Positions 1-10,690 of a stretch of DNA of 64,000 nucleotides are shown here, in pieces. This DNA comes from Cepaea nemoralis (taxonomy: Eukaryota > Mollusca > Gastropoda > Stylommatophora > Helicidae). The stretch's first letter is position 1, and each line of letters opens with the position of its first letter. The stretch is taken from assembly GCA_014155875.1 (NCBI GenBank), contig JACEFZ010017423.1, positions 1-64,000 of the forward strand, given 5' to 3'. Under the pieces are notes generated by a model. That model saw only the letters and a list, made by a program, of their open reading frames with translations. It did no database searches and was not told the DNA's origin. The position numbers and the translations under genes are program-made.

Positions 1-2265
1 ATTCTGAATCGATCAAGGTATTACTCAACTTTGAGACTATATGTGACAGGTATGGGCGAAGATGGCTCTACTTATCTGGTATCCTAAACCTTGAGAACCC
101 TGTAGTGGGTATTGGATGGAGAGGAGCCAGCGATTGGGTTCTTCCCCCTTTGTTTATTTCTCCCTTGGATCAAAATTCCCTTTGCTTGTATTCCCTTTTC
201 CCTGGGATTTTACCTTTCTTCCATTTCCAATGATCATATAGGTGTATTTATGTTACCAGTAGATATATGTTTTGATACTGGAATTTGAGGTAGTGGTTGA
301 ATCCATCCAGAACCAGATATGACTCTTGATGGGAGCTCCTGGATGGAGAGATGACGAATCCTATTTTGGAAGAACTTACAGGTTAGAGTTCTATCCAACC
401 CCATAAAACAGGTATCACTATGAATCAACCAGGGGACTTTTAGCCTGTAGCTGTGATTAGACCGGCAACCTCGACGATCATCCTACCTGAACCAGTACAA
501 CAAACTTACTATGGACCCAATTTATTTAGTCTCACAGAACATTTGAACACTTAGGGTCCAACAACCCAACATGGAGTGGAGAGGATTGAGCTTAAGATAG
601 AGAATTATAATTATTATTATAACTTAACAGATCTATGTGTATGATTCAATCCACTAGTGAAATATGGGTTGTGTTTTTTCTAAAAAGGTGAATGTTTAAC
701 GTATTAAAGGATACATACCATGCTTTTTGAATTGGGTGATTATGTTGAAATCAGAATAGCCAAAACCCAACTCCAGTTAGTTTTTTTCTTAAGTTTAATA
801 GATATTTCATTTTTCACTCTGAGTGTTCCATTAATTCTTTGAGTGTTCATGTTATTGTCTGTTAACTATTAATTCACCCTAGATATTAATTATTTGTCTG
901 AGAGCAGAGTGGCAAGGAAGCTCCACAAGTTTATTATTACTCAAGGAAATCGTTTCCTTGTTGCCCTTGGGGACTTCCTTGGCTCCCCTGGACCATATTG
1001 ATAACCTCAAGTAATTGAGCCATTGAAGGCTACTAAAATTATAATGGGACATGATCGCACTAGGAAAGATGAATTCTAGTTTTCCTCTATCTCTTTGAGA
1101 TTTCCCAAGATATACGACAGGACCTAACAAAAATAGATGGCTGAAAGTGATAACTAGTGAGGTTTTTTCACAGTTATACTGAACGCTGAGGCAGTGATGA
1201 GCAGACGGAGTAAGGGGTAAGATACGGATGTGTTTTGTCACCAAATTCTCGTATTAGAAAGAAAACTAAGGTAAAGTATGTTACATGTTTTATGACTGGG
1301 TGTCATTGCAGCTGAACACCTCAAACGTTGACTTGTCTTTGCTAGGATCAAATATAACTCCAGCGTTACGTCAAAAATCAGCGACTGTCGTTTTTTACTT
1401 TTTACTTGTGTATCAAAGACGAACATTGATATCATCTGTTTCTTTACTCCATTAATAGTCACTATGACCACATTTGCTATCATTATGAGGCACATATACA
1501 TGTGCTGCCAAAAATACAATGTGTTAAAAATAACTTCGTTACGATTAAACAGATATTGCAACTGATTTATTATCCGTGTGTAGACTACACTTCCTTTATT
1601 ATATTACCTTTCACATGAGATCACATACTTAAATTCTAAGATATAGCAATTGTTTCAATTTATTTTAGTAGGTTTTGATCATAGTTGTATATTTTTCATT
1701 AGATATTATGCTCTACGTTCTTCAGTCTAATCACTTGCTGTATACTTCCTTCAAATATACTCCAATAAACTACTTTTCTTGTCTCCCTTGTCGCTTTAAA
1801 ATGTCAGTTCAATTTATTTCCCTTGATACTAAGAATACCTTTTATAGATATTTCAACATTTTTACATATACAACCAGGGCCGTGCCATGCTATGATACAG
1901 AGAGGCGGCCGCATGAGGCGTCGCCGTAAGGGGACGGCAGAAGCAGTGAAATAAAACTACAATTTGAACTATTAGCAATTAAAAATCGTTAACGGGTGGC
2001 ATTTCGAAAAGAAGAAAAAAACATTTAAGGAGCGGCATTTCGAAGACTTGCATCATACTGTGAAAATCTACCGCACGACCCTTTATGAAACATTACAATT
2101 ATTGACTAGTTGCAATATGCATAAAAGAAACCAAGGCTGCAGCAGAATGTATCAATAGGAAATAAAATAAGTAAGATACGTGTAACACCTGCGAAAAGAT
2201 GAGAAATACTAAACACGGAGGCAGTGTACATATCTTACAACGAACTCCACAATGATGAACATCCT
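1..2265 (+). repeat. Repeat A, copy 1 (5' end outside window)
   Basis: Long interspersed repeat with no usable open frame. It matches positions about 13750-16740 and the split copy 51747-52061 plus 58973-61330 nearly end to end, including the blocks starting 'ATCAAGGTATTACTC', 'ACAAGTTTATTATTA' and 'ACCAAATTCTCGTATTAG'. The head is missing because the window starts inside it. It ends where a SINE in minus orientation begins. I do not recognise the family. It has no obvious terminal inverted repeats or LTRs, and may be a large non-autonomous DNA element or a Helitron-like sequence. Confidence 0.8.
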
Positions 2266-2490
2266 TTTTTTATGCAGGACATCGTTGTCAACACCAGCAT
2301 CTTTCAGCTGTATGTTGATTTCTTGGCAAGATTACGCTCAGTAGTTTGCCATTGCTTTCTGAGCGGCCGGCTCACATACCCCGTAAGCTACCGATGCGAT
2401 TCGAACCACTGCTGATTTTCACCGTCATCACGTTACCGACGAGATTACGGAGAAAAGTCATAACCTCTAAGCCACGAAGCCGGCTATATA
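2266..2490 (-). mobile_element. SINE-2, tRNA-derived SINE
   Basis: On the minus strand the head reads GCCGGCTTCGTGGC..., an A-box-like start, followed by a B box GGTTCGAATC. The 3' half carries 'AATGGCAAACTACTGAGCG' and '..GATGCTGGTGTTGAC'. The same head and tail occur at 33013-33258 and, more diverged, at 2799-3038. The 3' half resembles the tail shared by RTE-type LINEs and their SINEs, so mobilisation by an RTE-like LINE is inferred. Confidence 0.75.
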
Positions 2491-3281
2491 TAAGAGTATC
2501 AATGTGAAATTCATTTTAGTATCACAGCTTGAGATTCTGAGATAAGTAGCAAAAAAAAAATCTTTTTTTTTTTAAAAATTATTTTCATTTTCTTTTTCTT
2601 TTTTTCATTTTTCTTATCTCGTTCGTATGCCTCAATGTGGTCACTGGAGGGTTTTCTCCGTGATTTTACGTTGTGTTGTGTGTATGTATTTGTTTGCTGA
2701 TGAAGGCTAGTCGAAGCAATGTCCTGTATTTTTCTTAATTCTGTTCTGTAAAACTGCGTTACTTTGTGTTATGTTATATTGTTTAGTAGTGAGTATGGGC
2801 TGGTCTCTGTGGCGAATGGGTTACCGACGAGGTTCGTACTCCCGTATACCCGCGTTCTAAACACAGCTGCGCGCGATTTAGCAGCAGACCACTTAGCGTT
2901 AGTTTTGCGTAGGTATCGGTGCCGGTCGATCAGAAAGCAATGACAAACTACTGAGCGTAAATTTGCCAAGATACCACATCCGCAGAAATGCTGGTGTTGA
3001 CTGCGATGTCCTGTAAATGATATGCAAACCAAAACAATGTGAGTATGGAACGTTTTGCAAGCGGCATCACAATGATATATATATATAGATAAGATACCAG
3101 TAGTACACATGTTAGCTACACAATATGGGGTAATGGTTGGTGACACGATTTTTAATGTTGTGGCTTTTGTTGTTCTTGATATTGTGAGTATTATTTTTGT
3201 TTTTGTTAATGCTGTTATTGCTGATATTATTTCATACATGGTGTGGTTATTGTTGTTATTATTATTGCTATTGGTGTGTCT
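2491..3281 (+). repeat. Repeat D with TTG-rich tail, interrupted by a SINE
   Basis: Matches 29356-30000 from 'TATAAGAGTATCAA' through 'GTATTTGTTTGCTGATGAAGG' to 'GTACACATGTTAGCTACACA', then a low-complexity TTG/ATT tail. The 29-kb copy lacks the 240-bp SINE at 2799-3038, so it shows the empty site. The tail gives long hydrophobic reading frames that are artefacts of GTT/ATT repetition, not genes. Confidence 0.7.
2799..3038 (+). mobile_element. SINE-2 copy with 10-bp target duplication
   Basis: Flanked by GTGAGTATGG at 2789-2798 and again at 3039-3048. The related Repeat D copy near 29690 has a single 'GAGTATGG' and no insert, an empty-site control. The head 'GCTGGTCTCTGTGGCGAATGGG' aligns with the A-box region of the SINE at 33013; the B box is decayed. 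The tail keeps 'AATGACAAACTACTGAGCG'. Length 240 bp, close to the other copies, so probably full length. Confidence 0.8.
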
Positions 3282-3296
3282 GTTATTAATTAACAA

Positions 3297-4136
3297 CAGC
3301 AAGTTAGAAGTTATAGAGGAGCTGAGTGCCACAGTGACCACTTCCTCGTCGGAGCAAAATTTAAAATAAAACTTAAGAGAGCTTTCTATACTAAATTACA
3401 AAGATTACACCCAACATATAACAGAGAAAAACTACAAGAAATTACAGTCAAAGAGAAATTTACAGATAAAATAAAATGTAAACTTGAAACTTTGCAAAAC
3501 ACTTTGGAGGAACGCGTTGACCAAACTTGGTTAAACATCAAGAATACAATTCAATCTACCGCAGAAGAATGTCTCGGTGTGTTAACCACACATAGAAAGA
3601 ACAGATGGTTCAATCAAAAATGTGAAGAAGCAGTCATTAGGAAAAAGAATGCCAGACATTTATGGTTAAATTACATCAACAACATCCAAAAGGAAAAGCA
3701 TTATAGAAATGAATGTAAAGAGGCTACAAAAATAGTTCGACAGCAGAAGCGAGAATATATGAGTAATATAATCAAAGATATGGAAACTAATCACCAGAAA
3801 AATGAATCCAGAAAGTTTTATAAAGAACTGAAGTCAATGAAACGAGGGCAGCAACAAAACACATATGGTTTAAAAGACAAAAATGGGAATATGATAAATA
3901 CCAATGAGGAAATGTGCAACACATGGAAAGAATATTTTGTTGAATTACTAAATAGTGAAGCTCCAAGTAACACTTTCCCACAGGAAGAGGTTCTAACATG
4001 TGAACCACAAATCGAAGAACCTACATTTAAAGAAATCCTATATGTAATCACACGACTTAAAAACAATAAGGCAACTGGGACTGATGGAATTGCTGCTGAA
4101 TTTATAAAGGCAGGTGGCCATGCATTACATCTATAG
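3297..4136 (+). pseudogene. LN1 endonuclease end and RT N-terminal region (broken)
   Basis: The 5' part of the LN1 ORF2-like protein. The frame first shows the last endonuclease motif (SDHFLV), then the linker that precedes reverse transcriptase, with 'RKNRWFNQKCE', 'WKEYFVELLN' and the RT motif-0/1 region 'NNKATGTDGIAAEFIKAGG'. It stops at a TAG at 4134-4136. The same frame continues with recognisable RT sequence ('ENYRGISLLS', 'GFRQNRSTIDQIF') after another stop near 4170, until a one-base insertion near 4454 shifts it. The first ATG at 3492 is arbitrary because the true start is lost by truncation. It cannot make an active protein. Confidence 0.85.
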
Positions 4137-4419
4137 CTATACGAACTAATAATAAAAATCTGGAGGACATAAGAATTACCCCATGACTGGAAAGAGTCAT
4201 TATTTAAGAAAGGAGACAAGTTCCAATGTGAAAATTATAGAGGAATATCACTACTGTCCACAAGCTATAAGATACTATCCGCAGTATTACTAAATAGACT
4301 AAAACCATATTCAGAAGACATATTAGGTGACTACCAAGCGGGTTTTAGACAAAACAGATCAACGATAGATCAGATATTTATCTTACGACAAATAGCCGAG
4401 AAAAATTGGGAATATAAAT

Positions 4420-5532
4420 GTGATCTCCATAACATTTTTGTGGATTTTAAAAAAGGCTTATGATAGTGTCCATAGGAATAGTCTATGGAATGCTATGCAG
4501 GAATTTGGAATACCAAGGAAGTTAATCAACATGACCAGACTATGCATGGAAGATACTTATAATATAGTAACATATAAAGGCAGGAAATCAGACCCTTTCC
4601 AAATAACATCTGGCTTGAAACAGGGTGATGCACTATCAACGCTACTCTTCAATCTGGCTCTAGAGAAAGTTGTAAGGAAGGTAAAGGAGGAATGTGATAT
4701 TGGAGGAACATCCAAGCTGCTTGGTTATGCAGATGATATAGATATTATAGGGGGAAATGAACAAAAGACATTGGAAATATTGACTCACTTAAAGGAAAAA
4801 GCCCAACAGATGGGGCTGGTTATCAACCAAGATAAGACAGAATATATGGTAATTTCAAGAGAAGGAATGGCTAAAAGCTCTGGCCACATACAAATAGATA
4901 ATATGACCATTAAAAGAACGGAAACATACAAATACCTGGGTACAATCTTCAACTGCTCCAACATCATAAGGGAAGAAATACAAACTAGAATCAACTCTGG
5001 AAATAAGATATACTATGCACTACAACATCTACTAAAATCAAAGGCGCTATCTCGTAACACCAAAATCACAATATACAAAACACTGATCAGACCAGTTGTG
5101 CTGTATGGCTCTGAAACCTGGAGTACAACGAAAGGAGACGAAGCCTTGTTACAAACCTTTGAGAACAAAATTTTAAGACGCATCTTTGGACCCATTAGGG
5201 ATACACAAAGTGGAGAGTGGAAAAGACGAAGTAACAAAGACATTTATGATCTGTTTAAGTCCCCGCTAATCACTGGTATCATGAAGGTTAATAGACTACA
5301 ATGGCTGGGGCATATAGAAAGAAGTGAAAATAATAGGGAAACAAAACTCGCATACACACAGGAAATAAATTACCGTAGACCCCGAGGTAGACCAAGAAGA
5401 CGGTGGAGAGATAATACATATACAGACTTACAAGCGCTTGGAATCAACGACTGGCAAGAGAGGGTCCACCAGAGAGACAAATGGAGACGGATTGTATCTG
5501 CAGCAAAGAACCTCAATGGCTGGGAACGCTGA
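4420..5532 (+). pseudogene. LN1 reverse transcriptase, C-terminal two thirds
   Basis: A 370-codon open segment encoding the RT palm and thumb of LN1. Seen motifs: 'KKAYDSVHRNSLW' (motif A region, first catalytic Asp), 'SGLKQGDALSTLLFNL' (motif B), 'LLGYADDIDIIG' (motif C with the YADD pair), 'TETYKYLGTIF' (motif E region), 'LYGSETW', then a C-terminal region ending in 'RPRGRPRRRWRD' and 'NGWER', typical of many animal LINE proteins. The catalytic residues are intact, but the segment is out of frame with the upstream half, so it is a fragment. It lies within the TSD-bounded LN1 insertion and ends 10 bp before the 3' target duplication. Confidence 0.9.
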
Positions 5533-5589
5533 AGAAGAAGAAGTTATTAATAAAAGAGCACAGTCTTATCGTCCCATAGCGCATAGGTT

Positions 5590-6215
5590 CTGTTTCTGAC
5601 CGTTGAGAAAATGACCGGGTTAATCCAAAATCCGTCCAAAGAAGCTCAAAGAGCGGTGATTCAGTTTCTTTCAAAAGCCAACAAATTCCAGTTACAGATT
5701 TCCGCTGGTAAGGCTACGCTGAGCGCATTTTTTTTTTTTTTAACCACGAAGGGCTATTTTTGGCCGACTTTAAAGAAACTGGTATCAACATCAACTCTAC
5801 CCACTACTTGCAAACACTAGACAAGTTGCAAAAAGCCATCCAAAATAAACGATCCGGCATGCTTTCTCGCGGTGTGATTTTGTTGCACTATAATGCTCGT
5901 CCGCATGTCGCACAGATTGTGCAGGAAGAATTAGAAAGGAAGAAGTGGGAAATTCTGCGACATCCAGCCTATAGTCCTGATTTGTCACCATGTGATTTTC
6001 ATTTGTTCGGACCTCTAAAAAAGCTCTCAAGGGGCAACGAATTCACACAGATGCAGACGTAATGAATGCGGTAATTACTTGGTTCAGTGAGCAACCACAA
6101 TCCTTTTTTGCTAAGCAATGGAATGCTTGAATGAATGCCTACGGCGACCTCTTCTGACCAAACAAAGGTGCATAATTCATTCAAAATGAATGCTTTGTTT
6201 AATTCTACCACACCT
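5590..6215 (+). pseudogene. mariner-type transposase remnant (internally deleted)
   Basis: Two pieces of a Tc1/mariner DDE transposase. The first, from about 5611, keeps the N-terminal 'KEAQRAVIQFL' of the DNA-binding domain. The second, 5760-6062, keeps the C-terminal catalytic half: 'LLHYNARPHVA', 'RHPAYSPDLSPCDFHLF' and 'GPLKK'. In active mariners the second catalytic Asp precedes NARPH; here it is Tyr, so the protein would be dead even if joined. The catalytic middle is missing. After 6050 the frame shifts and the C-terminus can be followed to about 6150 ('NAVITWFSEQP'). Terminal inverted repeats are not clear. Confidence 0.85.
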
Positions 6216-6249
6216 GTTAATGTTTCTTCATGCTTTTATAAAAAAGCCA

Positions 6250-6422
6250 TTAGAACGAGTTACAAAATGAAAGTCCCTATTATTATTATTATTAATTAAT
6301 TAATTTATTAATTATATAATGCTAGTATTGTTGTTAATGTTATTGGTGTTATTGTTATTATTGTTACGAATGTTGTTGTTATTGTTGCTGTTGATATAGC
6401 TGATGTTATTATTATTCTTGTT
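6250..6422 (+). repeat. TTG/ATT-rich simple sequence
   Basis: Imperfect (ATT)n/(TTG)n DNA. It was the target for the LN2 fragment that follows; its other half continues from 6738. Confidence 0.8.
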
Positions 6423-6723
6423 TTACATTGGCACCTTTCCGTCTTGACAGACGATAGTTTGGTACATTGTGCTTCAAAAAGGCTTAATAACTACGATCCA
6501 TGGCGGTGGCGAGTGTGGCTGGTAAGGCCAATTCTTGCTGCAAATGTTTGCCCACAGTAGGTGCATGTGAAAACATGGTCATTTCCACCATTTTGCACCA
6601 TCTTATGTCTCTCACGCTCTGTGTGTGCTTTATCTGCAATCATTTTCTCCTTTGTCTTTATTCCATTTCTGATAGTTGCCCTCCATGCAACACGTTCAGT
6701 TGCGACGTGCTCCCAATGTGCAG
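6423..6723 (-). mobile_element. LN2 3'-end fragment with 14-bp TSD
   Basis: A 301-bp minus-strand piece of the LN2 LINE. It contains the 3' end 'CATTGGCACCTTTCCGTC' and the part encoding the C-terminal zinc finger region seen at 19561-19827. TTATTATTCTTGTT occurs at 6409-6422 and 6724-6737, a 14-bp target duplication. Only the last part of the element was copied, typical of strong 5' truncation. Frames are broken. Confidence 0.88.
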
Positions 6724-6767
6724 TTATTATTCTTGTTATTGGTGTTATTAAAGACTGCAGAATTCCC

Positions 6768-7115
6768 CCACCATTATGCTACTCTAGGTGTTGTTCAGAC
6801 AGACTCACAAAGAGAACTAGCAACTCGCATCAGAAGATGTTCACATTCTTTGGGCATGTCATGAGAAGTGGAAAACTAGGGCATGTTGTCACAACGGGAA
6901 AGCTGGAGGGGAGGACAGCAGGGAGAGGACAGCCAGGGGGAGAACAAGAGAGTAGATGCTGGACAGTTTGATATCATGGCATAGAGGAACACTGTAACGG
7001 AAATGGGCGGCGGTACACTAGACAGAAGGCTGTGGACAGACATGGTCTCCAACGGCATACGGCAGGGACTACAGGAAGGCGAGAATACGTACACAATGTA
7101 TATTACAATTTAATT
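6768..7115 (+). mobile_element. LN3 LINE 3'-end fragment
   Basis: Encodes the C-terminus of a LINE reverse transcriptase protein: 'QTDSQRELATRI', 'FGHVMRSGKLGHVVTTGKLEG', then a degraded 'WTDMVSNGIRQGLQE'. The same segment recurs at 32300-32600 (-), 37130-37405 (-) and 41630-41930 (+). In all of them a palindromic element follows about 120 bp downstream of the coding end, so LN3 3' end, spacer and palindrome travel as a unit. No catalytic motif is included. Confidence 0.8.
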
Positions 7116-7241
7116 GGAAGGAACAGTGAACGAACAGGCCTGTCTAACAAGAACTCAGAATTATTAGGGGGGAAAACATCGGTTATTAGGATTCACAAAT
7201 ATGAGAAAATTAAATTCAAAATAATGTATTCCCTCGGTGAA

Positions 7242-7388
7242 TTTAAACACAAAAGCCACAAACAATATGATGCACAACTGATTGCCTGGCATATTGTGCT
7301 GCCTCTCGTCACGTGACGAGACGAGATACGGGGAAATATGCCAGTCTATAAATCGTAACACATATTGTTTTTGGCTTGTGTATTTAAA
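7242..7388. repeat. TTTAAA-bounded palindrome (foldback element), copy 1
   Basis: The left arm starts TTTAAACACAAAAGCCACA and the right arm ends with its near reverse complement, about 65 bp each side of a centre around 'CGTCACGTGACG'. Both ends carry TTTAAA. Other copies: 32056-32201, 36869-37008 and a copy split by LN4 (42016-42112 with 43353-43402). It could fold into a long hairpin. Its TTAA-containing ends suggest, without proving, a piggyBac-like MITE. Confidence 0.75.
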
Positions 7389-7419
7389 GAAAATGAAATG
7401 TGCTGGACACGTATAAAAA

Positions 7420-7645
7420 CATGGGCAGTCTGTGTGATCGCGGGGCTTAAAACGCTTGCGCTTAAACTTCCAGTGCGCCGATTTCGAGATGGGGGAATCG
7501 TTCAATACATGGGCCAGTCGGGCTTCAACGTTGACATCCCGTTCAGAAAACAATGGCAAACTACTGAATGTAAACTTGTATACCAACGCCACATGAGGTT
7601 GGTGTTCATCACAACGTCCTGCAAAAGCCACATAACATTTTTATA
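7420..7645 (+). mobile_element. SINE-2-like SINE, variant head
   Basis: The 3' half has 'AAACAATGGCAAACTACTGA' and a degraded 'TTGGTGTTCATCACAACGTCC', matching SINE-2. The 5' half ('GTCTGTGTGATCGCGGGG', then 'CGATTTCGAGATG', a weak B box) differs and is shared with 43437-43660. Both variant copies directly follow a palindrome and the linker 'AGAAAATGAAATG'. Confidence 0.65.
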
Positions 7646-7689
7646 ACATAAAGATCTAGAAAAGATAACTATCGAGAAAAGTGTACCAT

Positions 7690-7955
7690 AATCATCATCA
7701 TGTGCCATGCCGATAAACGTGACGGTCATGTTTCGCCATCTCACACAATCACCAGAGTAGTGGATCAGCTCTGATTTCTTGACTCGACAATGCCACGTGG
7801 CAAATTCATCCAGGTATTTACTCCTGTGCTTTCCTGTTGTTCCCCCCTCCCCCCAATCTTGCCAGTTGTCACAGAATTATCCCATTTATTTCTTCTCAAA
7901 ACGTGTCCAACACATTGTGACTGTCTACGTCTGATTTCTCTAATCAGTTGCGTAG
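7690..7955 (-). mobile_element. LN4 LINE 3'-end fragment
   Basis: Minus-strand coding remnant 'LIREIRRRQSQCVGHVLRRN' followed by 'VTTGKIGG', plus the terminal segment whose other copies encode 'RVRWQNMTAHAYRH'. At about 7955 it joins SINE-B sequence at a point inside both elements, so this is a recombined junction. Confidence 0.75.
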
Positions 7956-8180
7956 TTCGTACTTTGTGCGACGCTTTTGGTAACCTGCCCCACGGAAAGA
8001 TACTTCGCCATATTGCATAAAACCCGGAGCAGTGAAGTTGATTCTCTTGTCTTTTAACAGATTCAGGTCCAAACAAAGAGTAGGTTTGGACCTCACAAAT
8101 CATGGATGGCGAAAAATTGTAAGTAGGAAGGTTGTGTCACAGTTATGACTTAATACCGAGACAGCGATCAGTTATCAGTT
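7956..8180 (+). repeat. SINE-B 3' part joined to Repeat A common module
   Basis: 'CGTAGTTCGTACTTTGTGCG' to 'TTTTAACAGATTCAGGTCC' matches SINE-B copies at 31440, 34330 (rc) and 44515. It then passes into 'GGCGAAAAATTGTAAGTAGG..GTCACAGTTATGACTTAATGCC', the start of the Repeat A common module. The tRNA-like head is missing. Short ATCAGTT direct repeats lie at 8167-8188 and a C17 run follows at 8235. Confidence 0.65.
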
Positions 8181-8239
8181 ATCAGTTGGGGTATCTTAAC
8201 TGCACTCCAGACAGGCCCATAGGTGCTCAGATTCCCCCC

Positions 8240-8985
8240 CCCCCCCCCAGCATATGCATCAGCGCCCGGTGGCTAATAGTGCTAGTTATGTGCTGGTTGA
8301 CGAGGCACCTCGTTTTCCCGATGTACCCCTCGTGTCTGGCTGTGCCGATTCTTACTCCCAAGTCTTTCATCCTGGACAGCCATGTGGATTCACTGACGTC
8401 AAAGTCATCTGTTCTCGAAGTATATTTAAGGACGTTAATAACATCGGTAAGATCCATGGGCTGGCCATCTACAGGGGGTGCAGAGCCAGCCAGTTTATCA
8501 GCTTGTTCATTTCCCTCGACTCCCGCAACATCCGGGACGAAGATGAAGGCGACTTTACGTACTACAGACTTCCGAGCGACTCAGTCCACTGTCTACGTAC
8601 AGATCCAGCTTCGACCTTCCGAATCATGCTCAGTGAATCACTTAGTACACACACGTTGCTGTAATGCTGTGATTCCAACCACGTGAATGCCTGTGTTACT
8701 GCCATCACTTCCATCGTCATGCTGCTCGTGGTCATGGAGTGGGCACCACTGGATTCTTGAACGGTTCGGCCCGCTGAACGGGCTGTAAATGCCCACGCAC
8801 TTCTCTGCTGCTTTACAACAGATCCATCTGTATAGATGAGCACTTCTGGGCTGTCTGAGTGTTCTTAGATGAGCGCGTTGACCTCTGCATTGACAGCGGC
8901 AGGGTTCTGCTGTCTGCACCGTCTGTCGAGTGTGATAATGCAGGAGAAAGTGCACTTAAAAGCTGGATGCACCAGCACCAATATC
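8240..8985 (-). pseudogene. RNase H domain of an LN5-like LINE (broken)
   Basis: Minus-strand ribonuclease H fold from a LINE of the RNase H-bearing group. Readable motifs: 'IYTDGSVVKQQRSAWAF' (first catalytic Asp), 'TTSSMTMEVMAVTQAF' (Glu), 'VLSDSLSMI' (second Asp), then in another frame 'AGVEGNEQADKLAGSA', the region with the last acidic residue. At least two frame changes separate these motifs. RNase H in such LINEs degrades the RNA strand after reverse transcription. A related domain lies at 61330-62045. Upstream RT and downstream tail are absent. Confidence 0.8.
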
Positions 8986-9149
8986 TTGCCGCGGTTGATA
9001 CTGGTAAGACTGCAGACCTGTCTGACGACATCTTAAGCCCGACCCATCCTTGATTTGCCCCTCTTTAGCCTGTCACCCTTTTCTCGCTTCATACAGAGGG
9101 CGCCGCTCATCTGCATTTATTTGTAAGTATTCTTGAGCTCTCCAGAGAC

Positions 9150-10090
9150 AGTGATGAGCAGACCAAGTAAGGGGTAAGAGACGGGTGTGTTTTGTCACCA
9201 AATTCTCGTATTAGAAAGAAAACTAAGGTAAACCATGTTACATGTTCGGCGACTGAGGGTTATTGCAGCTGAACATCTCAAATGGCGGCTTGTCTTTGCT
9301 AGGATCAAATATAACTCCAGAGTTAAGGGAAACTCAGCGACTGCTGTAGTCCACTTGTGTATCAAAGACGAACACGATATCATCTGTTCTTTCGCTCCAT
9401 TACAAGTCTCTACAACCATATTTGCTATCATTATGAGGCACAAGCACATGTGCCTGCCAAAACTTTTTAAATGGGTCTACTCCGAAGCTTCATTATTCGC
9501 CTATAGCAAATTTGATTATATTATTCCTTGCGTAGAATGCCTTTGGTTTGTTATATTATCTACCACATGAGGTCACATCCTGGCCATCTAAGATGTCGAA
9601 ATTACTTTAAATTCTTTTAGTAGTATTTGATAAAAATGGCGATATTTTTTATTAAGTATTATGTCATATATTCTTCAAACTAAATATTTGCATTTCAGAA
9701 CCTTCACTTACATGTCAATAAATTCACTTTTCTTGTCTCCCTTACACGTTCACAATTGCATTTCAATTTATTTCCCTTGATACCTAATTTACAGATTTCT
9801 ACATTTTTACCTGTGAAACATTACATTGATCGAAACGAGCTGCAATATCCATAAGAAAAGTAAGGTTGCAGTGGGATCTAACAAAAGGAAATAAACACCG
9901 TTTGGTGCGTGTAACTCCTGCAAAAAAAGTCATATACTAAACACAGACACAGTGTACATACCTTACAACGAACTCTAAAATGATGAATATAAATGTAAAA
10001 TAAACAAGAGGGGCGTGGGGTGCGGGGGGGGGGGGGGGGGGGGAGTGCGGGGGGGGGGGGGGGAGGTAATAAAATATAAAACATAGAAAA
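9150..10090 (+). repeat. Repeat A, 3' portion
   Basis: Begins 'GTGATGAGCAGACCAAGTAAGGGG', matches the conserved module through 'CAAAGACGAACACGATATCATC', then the AT-rich tail ending in 'CTTACAACGAACTC'. G-tracts interrupted by AGTGC at 10022-10063 replace the G-rich end seen in other copies. Long C/G-derived proline-rich frames here are artefacts. Confidence 0.8.
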
Positions 10091-10094
10091 TGAA

Positions 10095-10545
10095 AATAAC
10101 ATGTCCAAAACATTGTGACGGTCTACGTCTAATTTCTCTAATCAATTTACGGTGTTTGTGTGTTTCTTGTACGGCTTGGTCATTTGTTTTTCTGTTTGTC
10201 CGTGGCATTTTCCCGCATAAACCAAATTTCCATATCAATAAGATGTTTTTTTTCAGTTTCTCTAATAATTAATTATCCACGCTTCACATCCATACAAAAT
10301 TACAGGTTCTATGTAGCACCTCGTCAAGGCAACTCCCATCATATGTTATGACTGTTCCGAGATATTTGTACCAATTCACTTGTTTAAGAATATTCCCATT
10401 TACTTGTATATTACATTATGGTATTTCCTTTTTCCTAATGACGACCATAATCTATGTCTTCATACATTTGTTGATCGTGTGCAGCAATCGCATCTACTAA
10501 TTGTTGCAGAAACTTCTAATTGTATGCAATTAACACTGTACCTGC
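10095..10545 (-). mobile_element. LN4 LINE fragment
   Basis: Matches the minus-strand LN4 copy at 42340-42850 from 'AACATTGTGACGGTCTACG' to 'CGCATCTACTAATTGTTGC', with several internal deletions. It covers the RT C-terminal region downstream of the catalytic motif. No frame survives. Confidence 0.75.
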
Positions 10546-10599
10546 CACATAACTTGTACAATGTACAAATATTGGCATGAGTGCAGAAGAGAGATTCTA

Positions 10600-10690
10600 C
10601 AGGTTTAAAACGAAGAAAGAAAGAAAGAAAGAAAATGAATAAAAGGAAGAATAAAAGAAAAGAAAAAAGAAAAATAAAATGGGATGAAAG
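10600..10690 (+). repeat. A-rich (GAAA)n tract
   Basis: Purine-rich microsatellite of AAAG/AAGG units, possibly a decayed retroposon tail. Nothing coding. Confidence 0.6.

Larger units (their letters stand above)
3291..5542 (+). mobile_element. LN1, 5'-truncated non-LTR retrotransposon with TSD
   Basis: A LINE fragment bounded by GTTATTAAT at 3282-3290 and 5543-5551 (9-bp target duplication in TTG/ATT-rich DNA of Repeat D). It starts inside the C-terminal end of the endonuclease domain, where an SDHFLV-type motif is readable near 3334, runs through the reverse transcriptase, and ends in a short GAA-repeat tail (5531-5542). 5' truncation and a microsatellite tail are normal for target-primed reverse transcription. 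Coding damage is described under its two coding segments. Confidence 0.9.

Noticed and set aside
8132..8686. 184-codon plus-strand protein
   Set aside because: Antisense of the RNase H remnant on the minus strand, which has clear motifs.
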